Assembly: GCA_947650285.1 (NCBI GenBank)
Contig: CANTFL010001490.1
Span: 1 to 64,000, forward strand
Direction of reading: 5' to 3'
From: Hyaloperonospora brassicae
Taxonomy: Eukaryota; Oomycota; Peronosporomycetes; Peronosporales; Peronosporaceae
DNA: 64,000 nt
The translations under genes were made by a program, and so were the position numbers. This document shows, piece after piece, positions 21,001-32,735 of the stretch (position 1 is the stretch's first letter; the number at the start of each line of letters is the position of its first letter). The notes beneath the pieces were generated by a model. The model saw only the letters and a program-made list of their open reading frames with translations, was not told the origin of the DNA and did not search any database.

Positions 21001-21507
21001 TGACTCTCCAAAGCTTCTGTAGTAGCATTGCGCGTGGCGCTAAAGGTCTTACACCTCCAATCAATCCATGGCTTGTGGCGTTCAAGCCAAGCCATACCCA
21101 GGATGAGATCATATCTCGAATCCAAATAGAGGACAAGACAGCGTATAATGCTGTCAAAGTCAAAAACTTCACATCTAAGTTCAACGGAACTTTAGGCGCC
21201 GTTACGCGACTACCAGTCGCTAAACTGACGGTGAGCGAATCATCTTCATGCGCTTTAAGCGCTTCAAGGTCCCGCTGACTTTCCTCAAGGGAATGACGTC
21301 GAGCATAATTACATGATGCTCCGGAGTCGATTAAAATCGATCAATGCTTCTCAGAGCCTTTAATCTCCGCCGCGGCGACTAACAAGCCAGGCTTGTATCC
21401 ACGCTCTGTGCTGGTGGGCACATAGCTCGGTGGGGCTAAGCCCAGTTTCACTCTACCTCGTAGAGAAGCAACAGAACTCAGTTCTACCCCAGTAGGGCGC
21501 CCCGCGC
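17580..21507 (-). pseudogene. Pol of element N, broken
   Basis: Minus strand, in the -1 frame relative to gag. Protease has LIDSGAS near 21330 and YDLILGMAWL near 21110. Reverse transcriptase covers about 20000-19190 with YSALDLVDGYYQ and YFDD at 19414-19425. RNase H covers about 19140-18690 (VVCDASDF, YTDHASLRT). Right after NPGKQNALDDALSRR the frame runs into LDMSTADHPQNDGRTERVNR, which belongs late in the integrase core, so the zinc-binding part and two thirds of the core are deleted near 18605. The integrase C-terminus follows (RPRFIGPFTVV, about 18100). The chromodomain has YLVKWLEYSESENPWE (about 17640-17600). Several stops occur. Confidence 0.88.
20490..20765 (-). repeat. Tandem repeat of about 115-120 bp in element N pol
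   Basis: Units 20490-20604 and 20605-20724 plus a partial third. On the minus strand they encode repeats of VREVAREI between protease and reverse transcriptase. Confidence 0.75.
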
Positions 21508-21529
21508 CTACTGGGTGTCGACGTTTCCC
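21488..21529 (-). promoter_or_regulatory. -1 ribosomal frameshift signal of element N
   Basis: Minus strand: slippery heptamer GGGAAAC (21529-21523) read as G GGA AAC in the gag frame. A 7-nt spacer follows, then a 9-bp stem CCCAGTAGG (21515-21507) with CCTACTGGG (21496-21488) that can extend through a bulge with CGC/GCG. The gag stop TAG is inside the 5' arm. The protease frame is open in -1 from the heptamer for over 50 codons. Confidence 0.75.
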
Positions 21530-22541
21530 CGTGCCATACCAGGTTTCTGGTTGTGGCTGGGATCTCGAACCATATAGGTCGGTTGTTGCTTACGCAAAAG
21601 ACAAGTGGGACGCAAGTGTTTGGTGCTTCCGCACATATAACAGCGTTTCACTTCCTGTCGTTGCTCTGCAACATGAAGCTCCGCTTCACCTTCATCTTCA
21701 GCATGGCTGAGATCCATCGGTTCTGGCTAACAGTAAGCCGAGGTGCTCGCAGAGGTTGCCCTCGCAAAGCTTGAGGTGTACCCATTTCAACCAAGTCTGT
21801 CCGACTTGAAGTTGTGCTCAGCATTTTGAGCGATGCTAACAGCCTTCTCAAAAGTAGAGGGATGGACTCGAAACACCTCGGTCCTGTCAACGCCATTACA
21901 AAGACCTTCCACGTAGACAGTCACATAGACTGTCTCAGGGAGAGGGTCAGACTGCATAGCAGCCATCAGAGTTTTCAACATTTGGACCTATTCCGTTAGC
22001 TCATTCTTACCCTGACGGGTGGACAAGAAGCGTGAGCGCACGCGATAAGCTTGGTTAGGCGGCAAGAAAACTCGCAAAAGGTCTAACTTGAGCGAATCCC
22101 ATGTGGGAAACGGTTAGTCGACAGACGTGCCACACGTCAGAGCCCACTCTCTAGCTCTTCCATTGAGCTTGGAGATGGCCGGAGAGACCCGTTGATACTC
22201 CAGTGAGAAAAGGCCAGAGCTCATGGCCATCTCAATCTCACGGATCCAGAGGGTCAAGTTTCCCCCTCCTTCCTCGAGTAATATTTAACGTCCACACGAA
22301 CGGGACGAGGCTTAGCCCCTACGTCTGACATTGCCACAAAGCGTGTTGGCATAGCCAACGCTCCCTTGTTTTATACCTGCCCTAGAAGGGCCGTTTCGTA
22401 CTGCATGAAGGCATCGACTCGCGCATTGAGCACATCGGAATCTTGTGCAGCTAGCAACTCCACATACTCTAATCCTACGGCTGCGGTTAGCTTCTCAAGC
22501 GCGACCTTTTGAGCCTCCGAGAGGGGTGTGGATTGCTCCAT
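21508..22541 (-). pseudogene. Gag of element N, broken
   Basis: ATG at 22541 (MEQSTPLSEAQKVALEKL). Capsid-like segments follow ([30 protein letters not shown]), and a C-X2-C-X4-H-X4-C zinc knuckle CYMCGSTKHLRPTC near 21640. The frame ends at TAG 21508-21510 within the frameshift stem. Stops such as the one after LLGQV break it. Confidence 0.85.
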
Positions 22542-22581
22542 CCTCACAGATAATCATTCGTTACCGACTCAGGTGTAGATT

Positions 22582-22599
22582 AAAAAACTAGTGCTACCA
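22582..22599 (-). promoter_or_regulatory. tRNA primer-binding site of element N
   Basis: Minus strand TGGTAGCACTAG begins two bases after the 5' LTR. Confidence 0.6.
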
Positions 22600-22601
22600 A
22601 G

Positions 22602-23125
22602 TGTAGCGGAGCTACACAGCTTCTTACGTCAGAAGAAGACTTAACGCTCAATGAGCAACATTGGTTCAACGAACCCTACTTATAGTGTCAACACCTCTAC
22701 GAGCAACTTTGGTTCGAAGAAACCGACTCAGAGAGTCAACAAACTCATAGAGCTTACGGTCCCTGTTCCAGGGGGACCAAACGATTCAAGAGAATCACAG
22801 CACAGAGTGCTCAAGATCAGCTTCCTTTACAGGCGTTGATAGCTCTTCCGATCAAGACGCCTCGTAAGGCACGTGTCTTCTGTTGATCAAAATGGGAACT
22901 GAATTTTAGTTATTTTTTTACCTTAGAAAACACCGTAGAACAAAGTAAATAATCTTCTCACTTATGTCCCAAATAAACCTATTAAAATATCTTGTAATTA
23001 ATGGTTGACAGACATCAGTCTTCAACAATTGATACTTGTGTTCGAATATTACTGTAAAGGGAATCCCATCCCTCGTGTGTACCACACCTATTGTCGACTA
23101 CCAGTCGACGTGTAACCCCGTTACA
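22602..23125 (-). repeat. 5' LTR of element N (right copy)
   Basis: 524 bp, on the minus strand TGTAACGGGG to CCGCTACA. Clearly alignable to 16044-16579 but with many differences, so the insertion is not recent. Confidence 0.9.
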
Positions 23126-23144
23126 AGGACCGTCACATTTTAAC

Positions 23145-24302
23145 ATGAACATGTTAGATGAAGCGGAAAGATTACACGCCACACGTGAAGGCTTTAACCA
23201 TTATAGTGACCTCGAATGGACCGCGGTAAGGCGAATGAGCTCTACCGTGGGCGACATTGGCGTTGCCGCTATGTTGAATTATCTTGTCAGAGACCAACAA
23301 CAGGCCTCTATATCCAGGTTCATTCAACATGAACTTGTCGCCGAAAGAGAAAAAGTAGCCTTGCTTCACCAGTAAGGTTCTCAACAAGCTGAGCGGTTGA
23401 GAAAACTCGGTTCTCAACAGACAGAGCTGTTGAGACAGCATGAATTCAATGCTGCTGCGGGCGGGAAGACACACACACGTCGTCCCAAAATCTTGGAGGT
23501 TGACATCTCCAAGTACAGAGGAGTCGAGAAAGACTCCATGATGCTATGGTTCGTCGAACTAGACAGAGCCATAAAACAACGACGTATCGACGATTAGCAA
23601 ATAAAACTAACATTTGCTCATACCCACTTGGCTGGACGTGCCAAGACTTGGTCCCTGGGGATCGAAGAGTAGCGACCCACATGTGATTAAGTCGCGTAGA
23701 TGACTTCAAGACCCGGCTCATACAAGCGTTTGAGCCGCCACAGAGCTGAGTTCAAGGCTCGATCAGATATCCTGAAACTCAAGCAGGGTGAGCGTGATGT
23801 GCACGCTTACGCTCAACATATACGACTCCTCTCGAGTAGTATAACTGCTAACCCAGTAAATGAACACACGTTGATTACGGTGTTCATGCAAGGGATCGCA
23901 GAAGGGCCGGTCAGGAGCCACCTGTTCCGCCTTGATCTGAATACGCTGGACGATGCGATATCAGCCGCGGAACAGGAAGACTTTAGCATGAGACAGGCTC
24001 ATATTAGCTCAAACTTTTATCTTCCACCAAGACGACAAGAGATCGGAGGTCCAGCATTAATGGACCTCTGCTATGTTGAGAGCGAGAGACCTATCTCCTT
24101 CAATCAACAAGCGATTGCAGAAGTGCAATCGCTGTCAGAATTTAGGGCACTACGCATATGAGTGTGGTGCACCACGCCCAGTACTAAACACGAATGAGCG
24201 CAATGGACGACCATTCGCCAAGAAGGGCAATGGCGTGAGTCCAGCGCTGTTGAAAAGCCGCAACAGCGAGACGGACCATCAAAAATTGGACGGAATCAGT
24301 AG
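23145..24302 (+). pseudogene. Gag of copy B, broken
   Basis: ATG at 23145 (MNMLDEAERLHATREGF). It aligns along its length with the intact gag of element C (57326-58480). A CAA codon has become TAA at 23373. Another stop is at 23595, and frameshifts lie near 23680 and 24110. The zinc knuckle reads CNRCQNLGHYAYEC in a shifted frame near 24117-24160. Confidence 0.88.
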
Positions 24303-24320
24303 GGGCGGAGCGCCCTACTG
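24297..24320 (+). promoter_or_regulatory. Frameshift stem-loop of copy B, slippery site mutated
   Basis: CAGTAGGG/CCCTACTG with an 8-nt loop, identical to 58475-58498 in element C. The heptamer upstream reads AAAAATT instead of AAAAAAT, so the site is probably dead. Confidence 0.6.
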
Positions 24321-27300
24321 ATCCAGCAAATCAAGAGAATTTGCAAATCTCTTGACAAAAGTTGCTCCAGATACACAATCATTGTGTGTCTCTGCACCTT
24401 GTCATGATATGTCACTCATCACCTTGATATTGGAAGAGACAAAAGATATGTCACTTCGTGATCTGGTTGACTGTGGGGCGTCGAACAACTTCGTTCGTCG
24501 CCAGTCACTAGGGATGAGTAGGCTCAAGCTCGTTTCACGCAACATCCCTGTATCAAAAATGACTGTGCGCCTTGCCACAGGTGCATCGATAATCGTTGAG
24601 AAAACGTGTAGTGGGAATCTACTACACGTTATAGGGCGAACAGTACGATGATGACTTCGTCGTACTGGATCTGGATGGCAAATTTGATGTCATCCTGGGA
24701 TTACCTTGGCTCAGAAGGTACGAGCCAAGCGTGAGCTGGCAGCATCGATTCGTGAAGATGCCTTCCGCTTGTTCATCAGATGACCATCTGATGAACATCT
24801 TGGAGCGTCCACAGGCGTGTGGATGTTCTGCGAGTGAGTGCGGTGGCCTCACTTGCGGTACGGTCGTTAGCACGACCGCACAAGATCACAGTGTAGTTAA
24901 TCCCTACACTATCGAGCAAGCTCCCGGCGGCTGTACAGAAGTACAGGCGGTGCCGAAGGTCCACCAATCGAATAAGTCGAGTGGACCGAGACATGGATGC
25001 ATGCCTAGCGGGCAGCATCTTAGAAGAAAGAAGCCTGTTGCCGCCAAAGGGCGACACGGTCATCCTAGGGCGACTCGGTCATCCTAGGGCGACTGGATAG
25101 CCGACCGTAGAGAATCGGGACCTGACTGTGGTTGCACATCCACAGGCAGAAGACGTAGAGGCAATAAGTCCCCAAGCTATTGAAAAAGTAATTTCTTTAG
25201 AGTTACTTGCTGAGAGATTAGGCACTCAGCAACCTGAGCGGAAAGGCCCCCAGCAGCCTGTGGAAACAAGTTCCGAGGAAGGAATTAAGACGTTGAACGT
25301 CTTGGTCAATCACGGATCAAGCGTAGGCGCTTAACGCTTGATCTGGTTGTGCCTACGAAGATAACTTCGTAGATAACTAAAGTTCCAACGCTAGAACCGA
25401 AGCGGTGCTTGCGTGATCTGCGTAGTGGCAAAGTCAAGCAGGTCTGTAGACTCGTCGCGGAGTTGGAGTACGTCATCGATATTCGATCGGCAATGGTTTT
25501 TGCTGAGACCTAACTGACTTTCGGCAATTCATCGATGGACGAAATTGTCCTCGATGAGAAGACTCGGATTAATCGATACACATCTCAATCGTGGGAGTCG
25601 CTTCAGGCAAATCCTTTGTGTAAGGATTTGATCGAATTCAAGGATGTGTTCCCTGAATCCGTGCCATGCGAATTGCCTAAGGACAAAGGCACTCGACACG
25701 AGATCGAGGTCAAACCGGGCTCGAAGTACTGTGTCATAAAGCGGTGGCAACTGCCTCGTGAACAAGTACAATCGATCGACAAGTTCTTTGCCGATCCCTT
25801 TGCAGCGGGACATGTGAGGGAATCAACTTCCCCTCACAGCTCTCCGACCTTTTGTGTGCGAAATGCCACAGGAGAATGGCGGATAGCGCACGCATTCAAC
25901 AAGTTGAATGCTGCAACGGTACCGGCTCAGAAGCCGATACCGAGGAACTACGTGATCGTAGATGGTATGTCTAATAGTACCATCTTCTCGTCCATGGATC
26001 TGATGGATGGATTCTGTCAGATCCTTATGCGTGAACAGAACATCCCGTACAATGCGGTGAGCACCCACAGCGGTATGCTGCGGGGGTGGCCAAAGATGTC
26101 AGAAGGACTGAGTAACGCCCCTGCAACATTCGACAGATGTGTTACAAATCTGTTGAGACCGGTGCGGGATTTCGCACCGAATTACTTCGGCGATTTGTTT
26201 GTTCAAAGCCGCGCTATGGACGGAAAGGAGGACGTGGAAGTTCACAAAACACACGTTCGTCAAGTTGTTCAACTTATGCGCAAGTATAGGTTGTACGACG
26301 ACCTCAAGAAGTGTATATTTGCGGCTAGCAAAATACCACTTCTTGGGTTCATCGTGGGTAAATACGGCGTACACCCTGATCCCGAAAAGGTTAAGGCGAT
26401 CACCGTCTGGCCAGTGCCAGTCGATGTCAAGGGACTAAGGAAGTTCCTTGGACTAGCGGCGTACTTGCACAAGTACTCGCGCAACTACGCTGAGACGACT
26501 GTGTATCCTTCTCGTTTACTCAATCAAAATGTGAAGTGGTCATGGAACGCTGACTGTCAGCGTTCATTTGAAGGTGTCAATCAGAGCTTGATGCAATCGC
26601 CCATACTGGCGATCGTAGACCAGTACAGACCATTCCATGTGGTCTGTGACGCCAGCGATTTTGCGATCGGCTGTGAGTCAATGAAGTCTGATACAGATGG
26701 CGCAGAGCGCGTCATCTTCTATCAATCTCTTCAGCTGTAAGCAGCTGAGCATGATTACCCAGTCTATGACAAGGAACCCCTTGCCAGGAAGTATGCACTG
26801 GCTACCTCTTGGGAGATCGACCGTTCATCATCTCTACGGACCATGCGTCTCTACGCACGGCCGTAAATAATCTACACCTCTCGTATCGAATGGAGAAATG
26901 GCTGTCTTTCTTCGCGGAGTAAAACTTCTCCGACGAGTATAAACCAGGAGACTGAATGTTGTCGCTAAAGAGCTTTCATGCCGACCCGATTTCGATCCGG
27001 GCGCGCATTCCGACAGTGAAGATAAGCCCACTGTTGCGACACTTACAGTCAGTGTGTCGTCGTCAACGTTACTTGACGACGTAAAGAAGTCCTATGCAGA
27101 AGATAAGGATCTTCAGCGCTTTGGGTATCATCTGGTGAATCCATCTCGTAAATTATTGAAAAATATATCGGCTTTGTACCGAGCCGCTTCGGATCACCAC
27201 ACATCACGCAGCAGTTTGCTGTACTATACGGCCGTTGCCGGCGACATGCCTCGTGTCGTCGTTCCTGCTAAAAACAATTTGCGCTTGCGCATCTTGTATA

Positions 27301-29245
27301 AGTGTCACGATTCCCCAACAGGCGGGCATCGTGGTGGGGGTAAGACTTAACTTACGGTAAGTCGTCACTTTTACTGACCCCGCCAGTATCAGTTTGTCCT
27401 CAAGTACATTTGTGCTTGGGAGGCTTGCCAACGGGTGAAACCTAGTCCTTCACCCGCGCACCCTTACAGTCTCCACCTGTCCCGGCAAAGTGCTGGCAGT
27501 CCGTTTCAATGGACTTCGTCTTCGGTTTCCATGGACTTCGTCTTCGGTTTCCATGGACTTCGTCTTCGATTTCGCTGAATACGGCCATAAGAAAAATGGT
27601 ATTCTTGTGTCCGTTGACCGTTTTAGCAAGATGGTGCATATTTCTGCAGTACCTGAGTCAATCACGGCACAGGGCTGTGCTCGTGTCTCTATCTACACGA
27701 TAATTCGACTCCACGGGTTACCCCATAAACTCGTGTCCGACCGTGACCCTCGGTTCACGGAGGAGTTTTGGCAATCCGTGTTCCGACCGCTCGGAACGCG
27801 TTCGAAGACGTCAACCTGTGACCATCCTGAAACCGATGGTCAGACGGAAAGCGCAAACCGTGTTCTTAACGAGATCCCTCGAGGATACGTCCCCTCGTTC
27901 TCGAGTTGGGGCAAATTCCTACCGCTGGTAGAATTTGCCATCAATAATTCGGTGCATGCTTCAACACAGCACACACCATTCTTCGTGAATTGCTAACGCC
28001 ATCCACGTCTACCCACCCTCTTAGAGTGTGACTCTTGGATATGGGGAGAGGGACTTGATCGAGCAAAAAGCATTCTGGCTCTTGCTGATCACGTGTCGAC
28101 GCTAATGTCGTCACGTATGATGCCGATGTCGATCAGGTCGACATCTAAGAAGAAGACCATCTGATTCAATAATATCGATGAAGCTATTATTGAGTCGGAT
28201 GATGATGACGATGCTGGTATTTTCATCATCGCCAACGGCTATTCAGCGAGGATGACGACGTCCACGCTGATGAACAGAAAGAGGAAAGGACTCTTTCTGC
28301 AGTTCGCACACGGCGAACCAAACAAAAGAATGCCGAGTCAGCAGAAGGATTTGTGCTGGCTCGTGAAGCAGTGGTCCGTTTCGTACAGGATTCTATCGCT
28401 TACGCGGTGGACCGTCAGAAACGGAACGATGGCAAGAATGGAAAAGCAAATATACATTTGTTTGTCAAAGGTGACGTAGTCCTACTACTATCTACGATAA
28501 ACCTACGTAGACACGTAATGACCAATGTGGGCAGCAGTAAACTACTGCCCAAGCACATCGGCCCCTTTCGTGTGCTACGCCGACAAGGCACGCATACAAG
28601 ATCAAACTGCCACGTAGTAGACGTACGCATCCCACATTTTACGTGGGCTGCCTCCGCCCGTACTTTCAGTACGAGGCCACTTCCAACGATGAAGATAGCC
28701 CCACGCTCAAGAATCTGTAAGATAGCCCCCACGCTCAATAAACTTCATCAGGTTCTTTCGTTCGCGCTCCAGACGATCAGTATGAATGCGGAATGAGGAA
28801 ACTCTACATTCAACTGAGAGATCCCCCTGCGAGCTGTCGCCAGCTTGCCAACGAGGGAACTAACATCCCGCTCGACATGAAGCTGTGCGAAGGATTAATC
28901 GGCACGATCGTTCGCACGATCAGCCTCACGATCCGTGAGGTTTTATCGCAAAGGATCGGTCAGAGCATAGAGTCTATCACTCTCGTGCTCTAAACCCTCG
29001 AGCAATTCAGCAATTGCGCGATCAATCTCAAGTTGGCTGAGATGCCGAGCTCAAAGACTTGGAGGAGGGTTTTCCTCCTCCACCACATTATTTAGTGGAC
29101 TGACACGGTGTTTAACACTTCCTTGTGAAGCGTATCTTGAACCACCATGACGATTCAGGATCAAGGACGACTTACCTCGTGCAGTGGCGGGGGTATCCAA
29201 CCTCTCGGAACAGCTGGGAGCCCCGCGCTCAGCTGATGGTTGATG
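24303..29245 (+). pseudogene. Pol of copy B, broken
   Basis: Protease LVDCGASNNFV near 24468. A 400-codon reverse transcriptase/RNase H frame lies at 25535-26740 (FSSMDLMDGF, FHVVCDASDF), where the active-site motif is YFGD at 26183-26194 instead of YFDD. A short deletion breaks RNase H near 26805. The integrase core at 27490-27996 carries a triplicated 22-bp unit at 27509-27574. Integrase C-terminus is at 28353-28730 and a chromodomain remnant at about 29130-29235. Stops and frameshifts throughout are shared with copy A from 27131 onward. Confidence 0.9.
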
Positions 29246-30234
29246 TCCCCGGTCTCGTCTAGAATTACGACGAGACGCACCCTTTTCAATGGAAGGCCAT
29301 CGTCGAACGAACTCCCAGCGCGTTCGTAAAGGCATTGCAAGCTCTCAATCTCGTTGTACATTTTAGCCGAGATGCGCTTCCTTCAGTAGGGTTGATTAGG
29401 GAAGACGCCTCCCTAGGGGCGCGAACTGAGTTGTCAACACACTCTGACAGTTCTCTCTCCACGAGAGGCAAGGTAAACTTGCCTCTCGAGATAACCGGTA
29501 GAATTTAAACCAAACACCGGTTGGCGGCTTCTGCTCAAACCTATTGCGAGATGCAATAAGTTTGTTCAGCCAAGCGTCACGGCCAACATTCTCAACGTTG
29601 CCGATGAACAAGGTTCCACGTCTGCACCAACGAAACTTTGTCTTGGTTTCGGTTGCCGTAAAAATCATCGATGTCTGAAACAGATATCGATGTAATACTC
29701 ATGTTCAGTGCGATAATCACTCGCACTGACATCACGACCATGGAGTCTTGACGAATCGAAGAGCGGGGTCCGATAATTACCAGTGGCATAGCCATACCAC
29801 TGCCTCAGATTGCGCTGAACAGGTATCCATGGTTTATTTGTGAGGAGTAGATCGTAACACGTTGCAATCTTTCTCCTCTTGCGCAGATCCGACATAAATG
29901 ATGGCGCTGCAATCGCCACAATCACTGGGATTGCTATGGCTTCAATGACTCCGTGAAGAGCCATCGACATCATCACGATAACTAACTTACTCATGATGCG
30001 CACTCGCATCAAATGAATGTGAGCGCGATCGTTTCAATCCCCGCGACGAGTACTCATACTCGTCGGATGAGCCGAATATTCCATGGCGTAGATTCTTGTC
30101 GAGACTACCAGGAGGACAGCAGTCGTTGGGCCCGCACCCACAGCCTTACGACCGGGCTTTGCAGGAGACTTCGAGTCGGACGGGAGGTCCGCACGAAAAG
30201 ACCACCTCTATTTCAAAGTCGACTTCCATGCGAC
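28770..30234 (-). pseudogene. Antisense gene relic of copy B
   Basis: Same minus-strand frames as in copy A (28770-30234 corresponds to 1640-3104). They include the 114-codon frame from an ATG at 30009 with the hydrophobic stretch, and the decayed coiled coil. One 5-bp difference from copy A lies near 30190. Confidence 0.6.
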
Positions 30235-30566
30235 TGCCATACGCAGTTTTGGCTGAGTATGAAGAAGCTGTACGTGATTGACGACTTGCACCTGCAACAT
30301 TGGGTGTTGCCGGATGCTTATCAACCGCAGCAGGCGATGAGATACCTGCTGACGAGTCTTGGACTGCTTGCTCTCAGGCTACACGGATCCTTGCAGCCGC
30401 TCCAGCTGCGGTCTTGTTCGCCCAGAGAATGGACGAACTCGTCATGCGCTGAAAAGCTGGGATGAGTTGGTCAGAACAAACAAGTGCTCCCTTTCCCACA
30501 AAGCAACCAAACAGTGGTTACTCTGTCACCAAACAATCTTCTCACTCACTAGAGTGACTGATAGTT

Positions 30567-30578
30567 AAGGGAAGGTGA
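30567..30578 (+). promoter_or_regulatory. Polypurine tract of copy B
   Basis: AAGGGAAGGTGA immediately before the 3' LTR. Confidence 0.75.
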
Positions 30579-31039
30579 TGTAACGGGGTGAGCCCGTTAC
30601 ATAAAAGTTGATACGAATGTATCGATTTTTGAATATTATCTTTTTAGATAATGTTCAATTGACATTACTCGAAAAGAGGTAATGTTGGCATAATCTTACC
30701 CCAAGGGTATAATTCGGTACTCTACTTATCGATTAATTTACACAGTGCATCAAATAAACTAACCACAAATCGCTGCTGGACGCGCCAAATGGGTGGTGAG
30801 CAAGAAACCAACATAGGAGATTGTAATTTAATATAGTTAGATCAAGACAAAGATGGTTTATTACAGAAAAATAACTATTTTAAACAAAGTTCTACTTTTT
30901 GTCTAACAGAGATTCTGAGTTCTAAGTGCTACGGTTGCACTTCCTTAAGCCACGCCTTTACGTGACGTCGGGAGCACTCATCCTTGTTTTAGCCACACAA
31001 GGTCTTTCCAGTCATCTAACAAAGGCGTGCCCCGTTACA
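30579..31039 (+). repeat. 3' LTR of copy B
   Basis: 461 bp. Hairpins in order: TGTAACGGG/CCCGTTACA (30579-30601), GATAC/GTATC (30610-30623), ATTATCT/AGATAAT (30635-30652), CATTAC/GTAATG (30663-30684). The 5' half matches copy A's LTR; the 3' half does not. Confidence 0.9.
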
Positions 31040-32649
31040 TTCAATCAAGTACGGTAGAGATAACATGTTCTTTAGTTCATTCTCAATTTTAGCTTTGATT
31101 CCACCAGACCCTCTCTATCGAGTATAGCGGACCGATCATCCTTCTGCAATCCACGATTGTGTCATTTTGATATGTGAAATCTAATCTACCTCATATAAAA
31201 ACGAGTGCGGTCGATAGCACGAGCCACCAGAACGAAGACAGGTATTTTATTTACTTCATGGCGATAAGTCTAGAAAGTGTTGATAATTCCGCTGAGACGG
31301 CGATGATCAAGAACAAGATTTTCTCAGTCGAATTTTCTCTATAATGGCTACGTTGGAGTCACCGCTTTCGCATCCTTGCCCGGAAAAAGCAGTGGCTGGA
31401 CGAACCAAAATCGCATATCAGGGTCGCGGTCTTTGAAAAGGGCCTTGCAAACGAAGCTGACGTGCTCGCCCATGATACAGTCAGCCTGGGCAATACTTTC
31501 AAACAGTTTTATACAAAAAGAGAAAATTTTATGTTTTGACACAACTGTAGTGAATGTGGACAACGTTACTACTGGAGAGATCTCTTGATGGTTTCAGCGT
31601 AAGTGTATACGAAGCATCACCGGTTGGCCCGAATTGTGGCGTGAATATGCCTAGACTACCATTAGTGGCAGATCTTGGAGACTTGCAAGATTGTGCCATA
31701 ACACAAGAGGACGCTGGCAAAGGTTTCATGCCGGTGGTAGACCCCAAGTTGGATCGAGCATAGCCCGGAGACCTCCCATTAAAGGGAATAACTTCGGGGA
31801 ATCGGAAATAGAAGTCATGGTCCATTTGCCGTGCTACGAAGAGAGCATACTGGAACTTGTAGATCTCAATCTGCCCATGTCAATAACTAATAAACGCCCT
31901 CTCACGACGGAGACTCTCGCTTGCCGAAAACTTAAAATAAGCAGTCGTGAAGGTGTCTATCGAGGCGCTTGATCTAGACGATCCAATAAGCCGTGCGAGC
32001 AAGAATGGACAGCAGTTGATCCTCGAATGCTTTATGCCACAACAAATCATCTCGGCCAAGGGCAATTGCACGGCTCGCGAAGCGGGATGACCGTCGTCGA
32101 GATCATCTCCAGAAGCGGCGTGAGGTTCGTTTGAAGTATCCGTAGTGGCCGCGCGGACACCGCAAACCGCTGTAACGGGTAGTCGGCGTGACGAGGAACC
32201 CCGCCTTGTCTAAAGCTGCCATTGTCGAGAAGATCGTTGACGGATTCTCTGTGGTCGCGTCTTCTTGACCATATGATGCCGTGGAATCGATCAATCCAAT
32301 GTTAACACGAGATGATGAGGCTAAAGACGCTAGGGCAACTCGTGTGGGTCTAGGGCGATAGAGGCGAAATAAAAATGGAAGCGACAGCTACCGACTCACC
32401 GCTCGGCTGGGATGGAGTTACCGGATGCGTGGGGGGACCATCCCTACCGCAGCTTTGAATGAAGTATCAAGAGGCGTGGGAGCGACCGAACCTACCATAG
32501 TATCAGACAGAATGACGCGAGATACCATGAGACAGTGCAGTTGCTGTTAAGAAAAGGAGATACGGGTGGTATGTTATGGACATGCATTGGGAGAAGCGTG
32601 TCTATGTTATATTCCGAGTAGTACGTAATATAGGATACGAGTACGTGCA

Positions 32650-32735
32650 TTTCGTAAGCATGCTGTAGATCGAGTGGAAATGTGTGGCAGCCATATCCCA
32701 GAGGTCACCGATTCGATACCCGGCAGTGAAAGTTA
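32650..32735 (+). other. tRNA-like sequence, possibly a SINE relic
   Basis: GAGGTCACCGATTCGATACC followed by CGG resembles the variable loop, T-arm and B box of a tRNA. The preceding sequence could be a decayed anticodon arm and A box. It does not fold into a proper cloverleaf by eye. Confidence 0.25.

Larger units (their letters stand above)
16044..23125 (-). mobile_element. Element N: chromodomain-type gypsy element nested in copy B, minus orientation
   Basis: 7,082 bp bounded by LTRs 16044-16579 and 22602-23125, with AGGAC duplicated on both sides (16039-16043 and 23126-23130). On the minus strand come primer-binding site, gag, -1 frameshift signal, protease, reverse transcriptase with YFDD, RNase H, a truncated integrase, chromodomain and polypurine tract. 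The plus strand carries an antisense gene. The copy is dead: stops occur in gag and pol, and an internal deletion removes most of integrase. It inserted after copy B did. Confidence 0.93.
15569..31039 (+). mobile_element. Dead chromodomain-type gypsy element (copy B), interrupted by element N
   Basis: 5' LTR 15569-16005, primer-binding site, leader to 16043, then after the 7.1-kb insertion gag (23145-), protease, reverse transcriptase, RNase H, integrase, chromodomain remnant, antisense-gene relic, polypurine tract and 3' LTR 30579-31039. The outer LTRs are far from identical (roughly 75-80% over the first half). The flanks TGGCC and TTCAA do not match, so this is either very old or a chimera of two insertions. 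The 3' half from 27131 on is nearly identical to copy A. The coding region has many stops and a mutated polymerase site. Confidence 0.85.

Noticed and set aside
24297..24320. Functional frameshift site in copy B
   Set aside because: The stem is perfect, but the heptamer has lost its slippery form and gag is already broken upstream.
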